A DNA stretch of 25,303 nucleotides from an uncultured Bacteroidales bacterium (GTDB lineage Bacteria; Bacteroidota; Bacteroidia; Bacteroidales; UBA932), in contig CALCEJ010000012.1 in the NCBI GenBank assembly GCA_937900465.1, positions 1 through 25,303 on the forward strand, read 5' to 3'. Shown piece by piece: positions 1 through 8,768 of this stretch (its first letter is position 1; the number at the start of each line of letters is the position of its first letter). A model generated the notes under the pieces. That model was not told the origin of the DNA, ran no database searches, and saw only the letters and a program-made list of their open reading frames with translations. Both the position numbers and the translations under genes were made by a program.

Positions 1-131
1 GGGAAGGTTGGAAAACAGGGGCAGGACCTTCCCCGGGGAATCATGGGCTAGGGGTACTGTGATGGCGTTTCCGTGGGGAAGGCCCCCCGCGCAAAAACCA
101 ACCTTCCCCAAAAAACGGGGTGACCTTCCCC
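1..131. repeat. Cluster of a GGGGAAGG / CCTTCCCC short repeat
   Basis: Five copies of a short G-rich word occur in 131 bp. ACCTTCCCC is at 26-34, 101-109 and 123-131. The reverse orientation is at 75-82 (GGGGAAGG) and, truncated by the window edge, at 1-8 (GGGAAGGT). The copy at 26-34 sits in a perfect palindrome, TTCCCCGGGGAA (29-40). Positions 1-11 also pair with 106-116-type sequence (GGAAGGTTGG against CCAACCTTCC). No convincing gene lies here: the small open frames on the plus strand have low-complexity composition and no family resemblance. It may be a short interspersed repeat or part of a structured untranslated region belonging to whatever lies left of the window. Confidence 0.4.
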
Positions 132-180
132 AAAGTGCCGAAGCCGTTAGTGTCGCCGCTCCGGCTCCGCTCCCGATTGA

Positions 181-291
181 GCGTGAAATGTAAAGTGTTG
201 AATTACAATCTATTACACAAAAGAGGGGTGTCGGTTTTCGATACCCCTCTTTTGCCTAACCCGCTCAAAATCAGCACATTACACTTCACGC
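181..291. repeat. Nested imperfect inverted repeat around the terminator
   Basis: The 20-nt arm at 181-200 (GCGTGAAATGTAAAGTGTTG) matches the reverse complement of 272-291 at 17 of 20 positions by hand alignment. The arms flank the 16-bp terminator stem at 218-254, giving a two-level dyad. In addition, GTCGCCG followed by a CTCCG-rich stretch occurs both at 152-170 and at 297-315, in direct orientation. Together this resembles a REP-like intergenic element at the end of the operon rather than a plain terminator. No coding region is visible between 132 and 352. Confidence 0.5.
218..254 (-). terminator. Strong hairpin terminator at the end of the PUL
   Basis: CAAAAGAGGGGTGTCG (218-233) pairs with CGATACCCCTCTTTTG (239-254) around a 5-nt loop. 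This is a 16-bp stem with a single G:T mismatch. It lies about 100 bp past the stop codon of the last gene on the minus strand. The A-rich base of one arm and T-rich base of the other let it work as an intrinsic terminator in either direction. It is the only strong terminator-like hairpin I see near a gene end in the window, which supports reading the cluster as one or two long transcripts ending here. Confidence 0.75.
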
Positions 292-352
292 CCATTGTCG
301 CCGTCCCCGCTCCGCACTTCCTTCGTCACCCGCCGCTCCGCCGCCTTGATGC

Positions 353-2197
353 TTAGCGGCGCAAAATGCGGACATACCCGCCGGAAGGGACAGTGATGCG
401 CGAAAGACCGGATTTCAGACGGCAGGATTTGATATGATTGCCGTATATGTCATAGACATGGGTTCTTGTGGGTGAAAAATCAAGATCCAAAACAAGCGAA
501 TCATCTCCGGAAGCATTAATCACATAGGACACTGGCGGGCCCGAAGAGGGAACGGGTACCGTGTAGCCGTCCAGATACACTGCAATTATTCTCTCGTCGG
601 AGTTTCCCGCCTCTATAAGGGGGTATCCGGCCTCCGGATGATATGGGCGAAAATACCCTTTGAGCAGAGCGTCTCGATGGGCCTTCGAGAATTCCAGCCA
701 GTGGCGGATTACACGCGTATGGGCTTCGGGGATATCGCGAAGCATCACAGAGTACTGTATAACCCCAAAAAGGGCAGAAATAATGGATGTGGCAGTAACG
801 GACGGCGATTCCTGCAGATTCCACTCTATCATATCCGAATGTACGGCGACTGATGGTGCTCCAAGGCGGAGATTGCATATCCCGATTCGGTTCTGCTGAG
901 GGTCTCCGGGACAGTCTCCGACACGGAACATATTCCCGTACTGGGCGATGGCCGGCCCCACATAGGCCTGCCGGAACTCTATCAGAACGTCAGGATTTTC
1001 CCTCTGAAGGGCATCCCGCACCTCAGTCATCAACTTGTTGACCGCGGCGGGTACTGTAAAAATGTCACGCCCGGCGTACCCCTCATCAAGAGCCGAATCG
1101 TGACCATCAAAGGTGAAACTGTCAATAAAATCCAGTTTAAACCCGTCAAGGCCCCATTCCCTTGTCGCACGGACATAAGTATCGACAAGAAAACCACGCA
1201 CCTCGGGAAACCGCGGATCCAGCACAGACGCACCCAGTCCGTCAATATGATAAAGGTACTTTCCTTCGAACAAGCGGTAGTTTTCGCTATGGATGCCGAT
1301 GAAAGGGACACTGTACCACAACATATATTTTATGCCCATTTCGCGCACGCGGTCCACGTGCTGCGGAAAATCAGGAAAACGGTTTTCGGAGACCTTCCAG
1401 TCCCCGCAGAAAGCATAGCCGCGGTTGGAATCGTCCGTCTGCCAGCCGTCATCGACAATGACGGTCCTCATTCCGATGGAGGAGGCAAGGGCACATTCCG
1501 CCTCTATGTCCGGAGCATACACGTTTTGGTGGAACTGGTACCAACTCGAATACAGCGGCTCATAAGCGGCCTCAGGAACACGGCACGGGACACATCCGGA
1601 CGATTCGCTCATCCAAAGGGACGCTTCCCGTATGCAGTCCGCCCAGAAAACATCTCTCCCATCCAGCATAAGAGTCACTTTGTAGGATGTCATAGGAGCC
1701 TCCGGAACGGTGAAAAAGGACATCCGGCAAACAGCCTCGCATCCCTCTTCCCGAAGAGCCATTAAGGTCACTACGTCGCGGAAGACCTCGTCGCAGGCCA
1801 CTGTAAGCCTGTTGTCCGAATTGTCTCCGAAAAACTGGAAAAGGGGCATCCCTTTCGCAAGGTTCGTGGTAAATGACCCGGCCCAGTCCGGCCTCAAGGG
1901 GAATCGGGTTGTGCCGTTTATCTCCCAAAGATGATGGATGCCACCCTGTGGAAGGGCGAACGCCACCTCAAATTGAGGCGGCGTTGAAGGTGCCGAGGCT
2001 TTTACTGCGACGGAAATGTATTCTTTCCCGTCATCCTCCCATATCTCCGTCTTGAAACTCCATTCTCCAGGGGCCTTGCACGAAATCGTGACATCCCCGA
2101 CGGAGCGGGTCCTTACACTGTTTTCCAAATTATGTCCCGCTGCGGCAGTGCACGCACATAGAGCCGCAACGGCAAGCATCAACAACCTTTTTTTCAT
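353..2197 (-). CDS. GH36-type alpha-galactosidase (melibiase-like)
   Basis: 614-residue exported protein that probably hydrolyses terminal alpha-galactosyl residues from oligosaccharides by a retaining mechanism. The signal peptide covers about residues 1-20. The sequence LCAC could be a poor lipobox (Cys16), so either a periplasmic or a lipid-anchored enzyme is possible. A beta-sandwich N-terminal part (about 25-205) is followed by a TIM barrel (about 210-515) and a small C-terminal beta domain (about 525-614). The barrel shows VDDGW (248-252), the KLDF motif with probable nucleophile Asp356, and RVGDCPGD, in which Asp428 is the probable acid/base. The start at 2197 gives a clean signal peptide. 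It lies 3 bp after the preceding stop codon, so it is the last gene of the operon and is followed by the terminator. Activity on alpha-GalNAc or another alpha-linked sugar cannot be excluded. It has no counterpart in module 2 within the window. Confidence 0.82.
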   Translation of the reverse strand: MKKRLLMLAVAALCACTAAAGHNLENSVRTRSVGDVTISCKAPGEWSFKTEIWEDDGKEYISVAVKASAPSTPPQFEVAFALPQGGIHHLWEINGTTRFPLRPDWAGSFTTNLAKGMPLFQFFGDNSDNRLTVACDEVFRDVVTLMALREEGCEAVCRMSFFTVPEAPMTSYKVTLMLDGRDVFWADCIREASLWMSESSGCVPCRVPEAAYEPLYSSWYQFHQNVYAPDIEAECALASSIGMRTVIVDDGWQTDDSNRGYAFCGDWKVSENRFPDFPQHVDRVREMGIKYMLWYSVPFIGIHSENYRLFEGKYLYHIDGLGASVLDPRFPEVRGFLVDTYVRATREWGLDGFKLDFIDSFTFDGHDSALDEGYAGRDIFTVPAAVNKLMTEVRDALQRENPDVLIEFRQAYVGPAIAQYGNMFRVGDCPGDPQQNRIGICNLRLGAPSVAVHSDMIEWNLQESPSVTATSIISALFGVIQYSVMLRDIPEAHTRVIRHWLEFSKAHRDALLKGYFRPYHPEAGYPLIEAGNSDERIIAVYLDGYTVPVPSSGPPVSYVINASGDDSLVLDLDFSPTRTHVYDIYGNHIKSCRLKSGLSRITVPSGGYVRILRR

Positions 2198-2200
2198 ACC

Positions 2201-5119
2201 CTAGAACAGCTTTTTGTCAACAGGAACGCTGCCTGTCTTGATATAGGGAGCAAGGGCCGGGCGTTTCTTACCGGAGCCGACAACCTTCTCGAAGAGGCCT
2301 CTCCAGTCATTTGAAGGATCCTTTTCTTCCAATGTCTTGAGGTAGCTTTCCGCAACTTCAGAATTGCCCAGTCTGGCATTCAAGACAGCACAGAGCCAGT
2401 CCTCCGCCCTTTCGTCCACAAAATTGTCATACGGACGTCCGACACCAAGATTGGCGGGCCAGTTACGCGCTTGAGAAACTTTTTCAAGTGCAGCCTTCGT
2501 CTTTCCCTTGTCAGCGAGCGACACAGCCCTCTGGAGTTTCACATTCCGGTAAAGGACACGGCTTCCGCTCTGCCCTTCGAAAGGAAGAATATGGATTCCT
2601 TCGAGGACCTTCTCGGCCTTTTCGTACTGCCCGTCGGCAATAAGGGATTTTGCATAGGTGTCCCCTACGTGGAAATTCTCCTTGTTTTTCTCGTAGTAAC
2701 GTCCGGTAAGTTCAATGGCTTTTTTATAATTACCCTCGTCATAGAACTTCTTCGCGAGATTATTTCTGTAGCGCCACTGGGAAGGATCGATAGAGAACGC
2801 TTTTTCGTAGTCAGCCCTACTTCCGGAGAGTGTTGCACGATATGCATAGTAAGGGGCATAAGGGGCATTTTCCTCGTCCATAAGAACCCTCGCACCGTCC
2901 TTGTCTCCAAGAGAATCCTTCAGCATAGCAAGGAGAAACTTGGATTTCCAGGAACCTCCATTTCGGACAGCCCAGTCAAGGACGACGGCGGACATTTCCC
3001 TGTAAGGAAAAACAAAGTCCATATCTTTCCCTTCAGCATCCGCAATAAGGCCGGGATCGTTCTTAAAATATGCCTTCCATAGGGAAATGAGGATGTTGTC
3101 CTCCTTTGCCGCATCGAGAAGTTCAATCGCTTTGTCCCTTAGTCCGAGACCGTCATAAAAGACGGCATATTCGTAATAATTCTGAATCTTGAGCTCTTCC
3201 CCGATACTGTCATCAAGCTGGGCTGGAGAAATGGCACCTGAGAGCATCCCTTCGATGTCCGGGAAGTGGCAGAGGGGGTCGATGGACCTGATTTTCTCAA
3301 GAAGTGCCACCTCCGGGGAAATCTGATAAAGAACCTCGTATGCGGTGACATTGTTTGCATTGCTCACGAGGGATTTCCTCGCATAATCAGCGGCTAGTTC
3401 CATCTCTCCTTCCTTGAAATGCATCATCGCAAGTTGGGTATATGCCGCACTTCTCAGAGAGTATGTCAGTGCCGCTATTTCGAAACGGTCCATAGCATCA
3501 TAGACCTTACCCATCTTCTTCGCGGCAAGACCGCTGTTGTAGTTGGCCTCAGGGTTGTACTCGTCGATTGCGAGAATTCTGTTGGCATAATCGTATGCGC
3601 CTTTGTAGTCCATACGCCTCATAAGCAGCATAGATTTTACGTTCAGCGCAGGGATGATTGCCGGATTCAGGGAAAGGGAAAGGTCGGCTTTCTCCTCGGC
3701 TAGAGGATATTCCCTCATCCCGAAGAGATACTCTGCCCACGCGGCATAGCCTTCCGGAGACTCGAGGCTGAAATCGGGATTGATCTTGTCCGGTCTGTCG
3801 GTATTCTCATCATCGGAAGAATACAGTTTCCTTCCGTCCAGAAGGATTGTGGCCGGCTCCTTCGCCAGAACCTTCTTGAATGTTTTCGCCGGTGAAAGGT
3901 TGCAATTCTCAGCGGCTATCACACGGCCTTCCGCATCCATAAATTCGAGCTTTCCTTCAAGGCCCACAAGTGGATATATCGCGGCGACATATCCTTCTCT
4001 TTCCGAAAGGATATTCACGACAGCCCGCAGGTTCATATTGCTGACTCCGCCAGTTCCTGAGAACGGCAGCCAGTATTCGTTCCACTCGTCAGATCCGAAA
4101 GGAGTAAACAGGAACTGCTTATAGGGGGTCTTGACGCTGGACATGTCGTTTTGGTTGAAAAGCCTTCCGCTTTGGAGCTCCACGTACTGAGGGCGGCCGT
4201 CCGTAAGGAGGTCTATCCAGATGGTCCCCTGAGGGGATTGTGCCCAGCTGAAGTACTTCCGGCCCAGTTTTTCATCGCGGAGAGCGTAATGAAGGACTCC
4301 AAAATCCTCACCCCTCCAGTAAGCGCCGAAGTACCCCTTGTGGGAACCTCCCGGGTGGAAGGACTTGTCCATCCCGAACTGCTGGTCCCTGTAAAGGCGG
4401 AGATCCTTGCCATCCTCGTAGGGGAACGGAGAGGTTTCACCATTGTGGCCTATAGTGTATTGGGCCGGATAGATAATCTCCATATCCTCCGTCACCTTCA
4501 CTCCGGAATTGGCCCAAGTGTAATATGGCTGGAACTCTCCCGAATGGTTGTGCCAGAAGGAGCGTGTTCCGAGCCGCACTGCATCCTTCGGCAGATTGAT
4601 TTCCACCATCCAGCGGCTCCCGGACAGGAGTTCGCTTACGCCGATATAGCAGCTTACACTGCCGTCCTCCTTGATCTCCGTCTTCCAGTCAACGGGGTGG
4701 GCACAGGACGGAGCGTGCCCTATCACGCCGTAGTTGAACTCGATTCCGCCGCTGGTCCAAGGACCCCGGAGGGATATCTCGCGGAACTTTATCACGTCAT
4801 TGTCATAAAAGAGTTCCTTCCCGCGGGTCTTGTCATAGATGGACCATATTTTTCCGCCTATTTCAGGGAATATTTTGACCCGGAGCCACTCGTTTTCAAG
4901 GACGACCATCTTCCAAGTACGAGGTTCTCCCTTGAACGAGAAACTGTTGAATCGCGTATAGGGATAAACCCGGTCTGTCCGGGCGACTGGGTCAGGGTCA
5001 GAAAAGCCGTAAGTAGTGATAACGGTATCCTTGACGGTAATATTTTGGGACATCAAGGCAAAACTGCCTCCCAGCAGGAGCAGAATCAATAGAGTGGTTC
5101 GTTTCATCTTAATTGTCAT
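2201..5119 (-). CDS. DUF5107 domain protein with TPR repeats
   Basis: Large exported protein of unknown function. A signal peptide (MKRTTLLILLLLGG...) has no lipobox, suggesting a periplasmic location. The N-terminal part (about 40-390) resembles the DUF5107 family: it has the LRVKIFPEIGGKIWSI segment, then GGIEFNYG and a GHAP motif, and I read it as a galactose-mutarotase-like beta-sandwich. From about residue 460 to the end the protein is helical and TPR-like, with repeated short helices containing paired Ala/Tyr/Gly positions (for example YNSGLAAKKMGK). Two starts are plausible. The one at 5119 makes a 4-bp ATGA overlap with the upstream stop codon (972 aa), and the one at 5107 begins directly at MKRTT (968 aa). 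It lies between the DUF4838 genes and GH36 in module 1 only. A carbohydrate-modifying or binding role is inference from fold and neighbours. Confidence 0.75.
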   Translation of the reverse strand: MTIKMKRTTLLILLLLGGSFALMSQNITVKDTVITTYGFSDPDPVARTDRVYPYTRFNSFSFKGEPRTWKMVVLENEWLRVKIFPEIGGKIWSIYDKTRGKELFYDNDVIKFREISLRGPWTSGGIEFNYGVIGHAPSCAHPVDWKTEIKEDGSVSCYIGVSELLSGSRWMVEINLPKDAVRLGTRSFWHNHSGEFQPYYTWANSGVKVTEDMEIIYPAQYTIGHNGETSPFPYEDGKDLRLYRDQQFGMDKSFHPGGSHKGYFGAYWRGEDFGVLHYALRDEKLGRKYFSWAQSPQGTIWIDLLTDGRPQYVELQSGRLFNQNDMSSVKTPYKQFLFTPFGSDEWNEYWLPFSGTGGVSNMNLRAVVNILSEREGYVAAIYPLVGLEGKLEFMDAEGRVIAAENCNLSPAKTFKKVLAKEPATILLDGRKLYSSDDENTDRPDKINPDFSLESPEGYAAWAEYLFGMREYPLAEEKADLSLSLNPAIIPALNVKSMLLMRRMDYKGAYDYANRILAIDEYNPEANYNSGLAAKKMGKVYDAMDRFEIAALTYSLRSAAYTQLAMMHFKEGEMELAADYARKSLVSNANNVTAYEVLYQISPEVALLEKIRSIDPLCHFPDIEGMLSGAISPAQLDDSIGEELKIQNYYEYAVFYDGLGLRDKAIELLDAAKEDNILISLWKAYFKNDPGLIADAEGKDMDFVFPYREMSAVVLDWAVRNGGSWKSKFLLAMLKDSLGDKDGARVLMDEENAPYAPYYAYRATLSGSRADYEKAFSIDPSQWRYRNNLAKKFYDEGNYKKAIELTGRYYEKNKENFHVGDTYAKSLIADGQYEKAEKVLEGIHILPFEGQSGSRVLYRNVKLQRAVSLADKGKTKAALEKVSQARNWPANLGVGRPYDNFVDERAEDWLCAVLNARLGNSEVAESYLKTLEEKDPSNDWRGLFEKVVGSGKKRPALAPYIKTGSVPVDKKLF

Positions 5120-6246
5120 TTTTTTACAAAGTCCCTCAGCCCTTCCGCATAGCGGTCTATGCACGAAGGATATCCGAATTTTGCAACGTAATTTGCACTT
5201 ATGTAGGAAGTGTAGGTCATCACGTGGCGTATCCCGTATGAAGCATATGTCTTTATGTCATCCTCGAACAGGTCCTGATTCCAGGCGACTTCCTTCAGGT
5301 TCGACTCGTCCCAATTGCTGAACAGCGAACAGTCCAGCCAGTATTCGAGGACCTGGGCGGTTTCCTTTGGGAATATTTTGAGGTTATCCGAGAGGGCTTT
5401 CAGGTACTGCCCGTGCGTCCTGCCGTCTTTCCCGGAGGCCCACGTTGTGGAGAGCGGGTGATAGTGGTCCCTGTCAATGGGTGCGAATTCCAGGAATATC
5501 CCATCGACAGGCTTTACCGTTTTCGGAGCCTCTACGGTGTTGTAATAGGCAAGATGGGCAAGGGTCGCATCCGGATTGACCTCCTTGAGTCCTTCGATAA
5601 TGACATTCTCGAAAAGCAGGGACTGGTCTGCGGGATTAAGCCCCTTGCAGTCCGGACAATGGCAGATATCGCCGGTGTCGTCCAGCCAGCAATAGTATTT
5701 ATTGTTCGTGGACTTGTACTTCTCGCCTATTATTTTTGCACGTTCGCGGATAATGGCAAGAGCCTCTTCATTGGAAGGGCATCCGTTTGCATCATCAACC
5801 CGCACTCCTCTGTCATTCATCCGGAAATACTCCGGATGAGTCTGGTAAAGCTCACGGGGAAGCAGGAAAGACAGCATATGCTCCTCGAATTCAATATCTA
5901 TCCCGTTACGGGAGCACTCCCCCGTGTAGCTTTGCCAAACCGCGGACGAGAGGTCCGCATTGTAAATGCTGAAACAGTTGAGCCCGGTGCGTTTGGCGAT
6001 ATCGATGTAGTCCAATTTGCTCCGCTTCGAAACATCCGTCCAGCAGCACACAATTCCCCTTGTGAGGAACCAAGGGCCTTTCTCCGGATCATAGTCATCC
6101 GGAGTCGTGTCTTCCTCCGGGTCCGGATCATCCCTCTGGAACATCTTTTCCCAGCCGTCGGTGGCATCGCCTCCGCGATCCTCTGTACACGAGGGGAAGG
6201 CCGTCACCATCAAGGCGGCAAGAGCAAACGACAGTATCTTTTTCAT
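5116..6246 (-). CDS. DUF4838-type lipoprotein, module 1, second copy
   Basis: 376-residue lipoprotein with lipobox Cys20 (AFPSC). An Asp/Pro/Glu-rich linker (about 25-57) precedes a TIM-barrel-like domain of the DUF4838 family. Family marks visible are EEH (121-123), HPEYFRM (137-143), a CxCxxC triplet (Cys195, Cys197, Cys200), the LAHLAY strand, FLEFAP followed by IDRDHYHPL, and LEYWLD (300-305). The Glu and Asp residues in EEH and EYWLD are candidate catalytic residues, but no activity is known to me for this family. The start at 6246 is preferred because MKKILSFALAALM gives a clean signal peptide; an upstream ATG at 6270 would add 8 residues. The stop overlaps the next gene's start by 4 bp. 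Its closest counterpart by position is the 15441-16598 gene. Confidence 0.78.
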   Translation of the reverse strand: MKKILSFALAALMVTAFPSCTEDRGGDATDGWEKMFQRDDPDPEEDTTPDDYDPEKGPWFLTRGIVCCWTDVSKRSKLDYIDIAKRTGLNCFSIYNADLSSAVWQSYTGECSRNGIDIEFEEHMLSFLLPRELYQTHPEYFRMNDRGVRVDDANGCPSNEEALAIIRERAKIIGEKYKSTNNKYYCWLDDTGDICHCPDCKGLNPADQSLLFENVIIEGLKEVNPDATLAHLAYYNTVEAPKTVKPVDGIFLEFAPIDRDHYHPLSTTWASGKDGRTHGQYLKALSDNLKIFPKETAQVLEYWLDCSLFSNWDESNLKEVAWNQDLFEDDIKTYASYGIRHVMTYTSYISANYVAKFGYPSCIDRYAEGLRDFVKK

Positions 6247-6283
6247 CCTATAAATATCAACTTTTTGCACCGGAATTCAAAAA

Positions 6284-7336
6284 TTATTTTTTTGGTTTAT
6301 ACGTCCTGAGAGCGTCTCCGTAGTATTTTACGAAGGAAATGTCCCCATAGGTCTTGACATAGTATTCATCAATCCAGGCTCCATAGCAGGTGATGTTACG
6401 GATACCCAGTGAAGCATACAGTTCAAGGTCCGCATCAAACACGTCCTTGTCCCAGCGGACAGGCTGATTGGGTCTGGACCACATACTGAACAGGGAATCA
6501 TCCAGCCAGTATTCGAGAATCTGGGCATTCTCCGCCCCGAACACTGCAAGATTGTCCTTGAGCATCTGGAGATACTCGCCGTTGCACCAGCGGGGACGGT
6601 CCACCCAGCGGGCGGTACTGTCCGTGAGAGGTCTCTCGTGACAGCGGTCAATGGGGGCATATTCAAGGAATATTCCCTCTGCGGGTTTTACCTTTGTGGG
6701 AGCGGGGGATGTCTTGTCATATGCAAGATGGGCCAGCATCGCCTCGGGGTCGATTTCGCGAAGTCCCTTGATCATGGCATTTTCGAAGAGAAGTCCCTGA
6801 TCCGCCAGGTTCATATCCTCGCAAAGGGGGCAATGGCACTTGTCTCCTCCGTCATTGAGCCAGAAATAGTACCTGTGATTGCTGGGACGGTACTTGCTCT
6901 CCATCTTCTTGACGTTCTCATAGACAACCCGAAGCGCACCCTCCGAAGAAGGGCATCCGTTGTAGTCTGCAACCCTTTCCCCGTTTTCGTTCATTCGGAA
7001 ATATTCGGGATGTTCCGCGAAAAGCTCCCTTGGGAGCATCCACGTCATTCCGTGCTCTTCGTATTCGAAGTCAATGCCCATATCGATGATCTTCTGCTTG
7101 AGATCATAGTATTCAGGGCTTTGATAATCCTTCCCGAAGATGGAAATGGTGTTCATCCCCGTCTCCTTCATCATTCCAAGCCAGTCGATTATGGAAGGGT
7201 CCGTTACGACATCCGTCCACGCTACACAGATTCCGCGCAGCTGGAAAAAGCTCTCATCGGCTTTCCCTCCTCTCCCGCAGGATGCGAAGAGGAGGGCTGC
7301 CAATGAAAACACTGTTAAATATTTAGTTAACCGCAT
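6284..7336 (-). CDS. DUF4838-type lipoprotein, module 1, first copy
   Basis: 350-residue lipoprotein with lipobox Cys20 (LFASC) and almost no linker before the barrel domain. Conserved features are EEH (93-95), HPEYFRM (109-115), NGCPSS (126-131), CxCxxC (Cys167, Cys169, Cys172), FLEYAP followed by IDRCHERPL, and LEYWLD (274-279). The segment MKETGMNTISIFGKDY matches the first copy of module 2 (16595-17644), so these two are positional counterparts. The start overlaps the end of the preceding binding-lipoprotein gene by 14 bp, which suggests translational coupling. A glycan-active surface or periplasmic role is inferred from PUL context; biochemical function is unknown. Confidence 0.78.
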   Translation of the reverse strand: MRLTKYLTVFSLAALLFASCGRGGKADESFFQLRGICVAWTDVVTDPSIIDWLGMMKETGMNTISIFGKDYQSPEYYDLKQKIIDMGIDFEYEEHGMTWMLPRELFAEHPEYFRMNENGERVADYNGCPSSEGALRVVYENVKKMESKYRPSNHRYYFWLNDGGDKCHCPLCEDMNLADQGLLFENAMIKGLREIDPEAMLAHLAYDKTSPAPTKVKPAEGIFLEYAPIDRCHERPLTDSTARWVDRPRWCNGEYLQMLKDNLAVFGAENAQILEYWLDDSLFSMWSRPNQPVRWDKDVFDADLELYASLGIRNITCYGAWIDEYYVKTYGDISFVKYYGDALRTYKPKK

Positions 7337-8735
7337 ACTCCGGCATATTTATAAGAGCCATATCTACCCTCTTGCTGGCACCGCCTTCCATAGGGCCGAT
7401 AGGTGTAAGGCCGTAGCAGGCCCATCCACCGTTGCCGTTCATAACTTTGATACCCACCTGGGCCTGAGTATTTATAAGCTCGAAATAGGTGCGGTCAATC
7501 TGGATTTCCAGACGTCCAATGCCGTCATCGCCAAGGACACCGATACCGAACATCTGATCCGCGCCATACTGTCCGGTCTTGTTATCAAGGCTCCAGATGC
7601 TTGCACCGTCGGATCCTATGAACTTGTATGCTCCATACGTGAAGTCTGTGTATTCATTCCCGCTGTGGACATTGCCCAGCTCTATGTACCAGTTGAGTCC
7701 GGAATCGACATAGGGCAGTGTCGTATTTTCATTGTCGGTGGATGTAAGTTTGCCTCCCGTTGCATAGCTGCCGTCACAATCAAGGAAGATATCAATGGGC
7801 ATAGGATACGCGTCGAAGTTATCGGGGCTGGGCTCAACAATCTCGAAATAGATATAGAGTTTGGAAGGAGAAGCGGCGAGCTTTAGTGTCCGTATTCCCT
7901 TGAACTCTGCATCTTCGGGCGTAGGCCACTCGAGAGCACCTGCCCAATCGTCAAACTCGCCGTCGATGTAAACAGTAGTGCTGAAAGGATAGTTCAGATT
8001 GATGGTGACTGCATTGTTGCTGCCCTCTTTACCGTTTTCAATCGAGGCTATCTTGACAATGACAGGATAGGTTCCCGCTGCAAGATTATCAGCAAGTTTT
8101 ACCTTTACTACAATATCCCTGGAAGTCTCCCCGGCAGGGATGACAACGGTGTCGTCGAACTCAGCTTCCGCCTTTGACTGCGAATCAAGTGCGAGCTTTA
8201 CGGTAACGGCCTTGCTTGCGGCCTTGGAGATTCCTACGGTGAGCTTCGCTTCGCAGTTTGATGCAAACTGGTTGTCAGCAAAGAGATTTACCTCAGGGAC
8301 AAACACGAATGTCAGATTGATGTAAACAACCGGGTCAGCCGGAAGTTCCGCTCCTTCTGCGGAGGCGATCTTCAACGCGAACTGATACTCACCTTCCTTG
8401 AGGCCAAGGATATCGGCCATAACGGATACTGTCGCGGTCTTTTCACCCTTCCGGATGGTCACTTCCTTATTGAAGTCAGCAGGGACTTCCGTCTTGCCGC
8501 TTTGGACATCGGCCTTCGAAAGTTTGACTGTCACATCCGCCGGTGCAGGGTCGGAAAGGGTAAGAGTGACTGTCGCGGAGTTGTTCTCGTCAAACGAAGC
8601 GTCTGCCTTAATGCTGAGGGTAACCGATTTGGCTTCCTTGCCATTTCCATCGTCATCGATGTTGTCTTTTTCTCCACAGGAGATGACAGCAGCTGCAGCG
8701 AGCAGCGTTGTCAGAAACAGAAAATACTTCTTCAT
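7323..8735 (-). CDS. SusE-position surface glycan-binding lipoprotein, module 1
   Basis: 470-residue lipoprotein with lipobox Cys20 (AVISC). Two consecutive beta-sandwich domains (about 37-143 and 147-249) resemble Calx-beta or Ig-like repeats: both contain a VTVKL strand, a PAxxxKxVTI/IPAGE-type strand and a final hydrophobic strand. The C-terminal part (about 253-470) begins with YIDGEFDDW, the usual opening of CBM9- or DOMON-like sugar-binding domains, and also has an IDIFLDCDG motif. It sits 33 bp after susD, the place where SusE/SusF-like binding proteins are normally encoded, so a role in holding glycan at the cell surface is likely. The ligand is unknown. It is similar along its whole length to the module 2 copy. 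Confidence 0.75.
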   Translation of the reverse strand: MKKYFLFLTTLLAAAAVISCGEKDNIDDDGNGKEAKSVTLSIKADASFDENNSATVTLTLSDPAPADVTVKLSKADVQSGKTEVPADFNKEVTIRKGEKTATVSVMADILGLKEGEYQFALKIASAEGAELPADPVVYINLTFVFVPEVNLFADNQFASNCEAKLTVGISKAASKAVTVKLALDSQSKAEAEFDDTVVIPAGETSRDIVVKVKLADNLAAGTYPVIVKIASIENGKEGSNNAVTINLNYPFSTTVYIDGEFDDWAGALEWPTPEDAEFKGIRTLKLAASPSKLYIYFEIVEPSPDNFDAYPMPIDIFLDCDGSYATGGKLTSTDNENTTLPYVDSGLNWYIELGNVHSGNEYTDFTYGAYKFIGSDGASIWSLDNKTGQYGADQMFGIGVLGDDGIGRLEIQIDRTYFELINTQAQVGIKVMNGNGGWACYGLTPIGPMEGGASKRVDMALINMPEYAVN

Positions 8736-8768
8736 AGCTTTTGAGTATTGGTTATATGCGTGTTTATT

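Noticed and set aside
8..356. Two small plus-strand open frames in the left end (8-193 and 120-356)
   Set aside because: Both run through repeats or the terminator hairpin, are Pro/Arg/Leu-rich without family resemblance, and end in or near the antisense GH36 end.
4151..5092. 313-codon open frame on the plus strand
   Set aside because: It lies wholly antisense to the DUF5107/TPR gene, has no recognisable domain, and arises from codon bias of the real gene.
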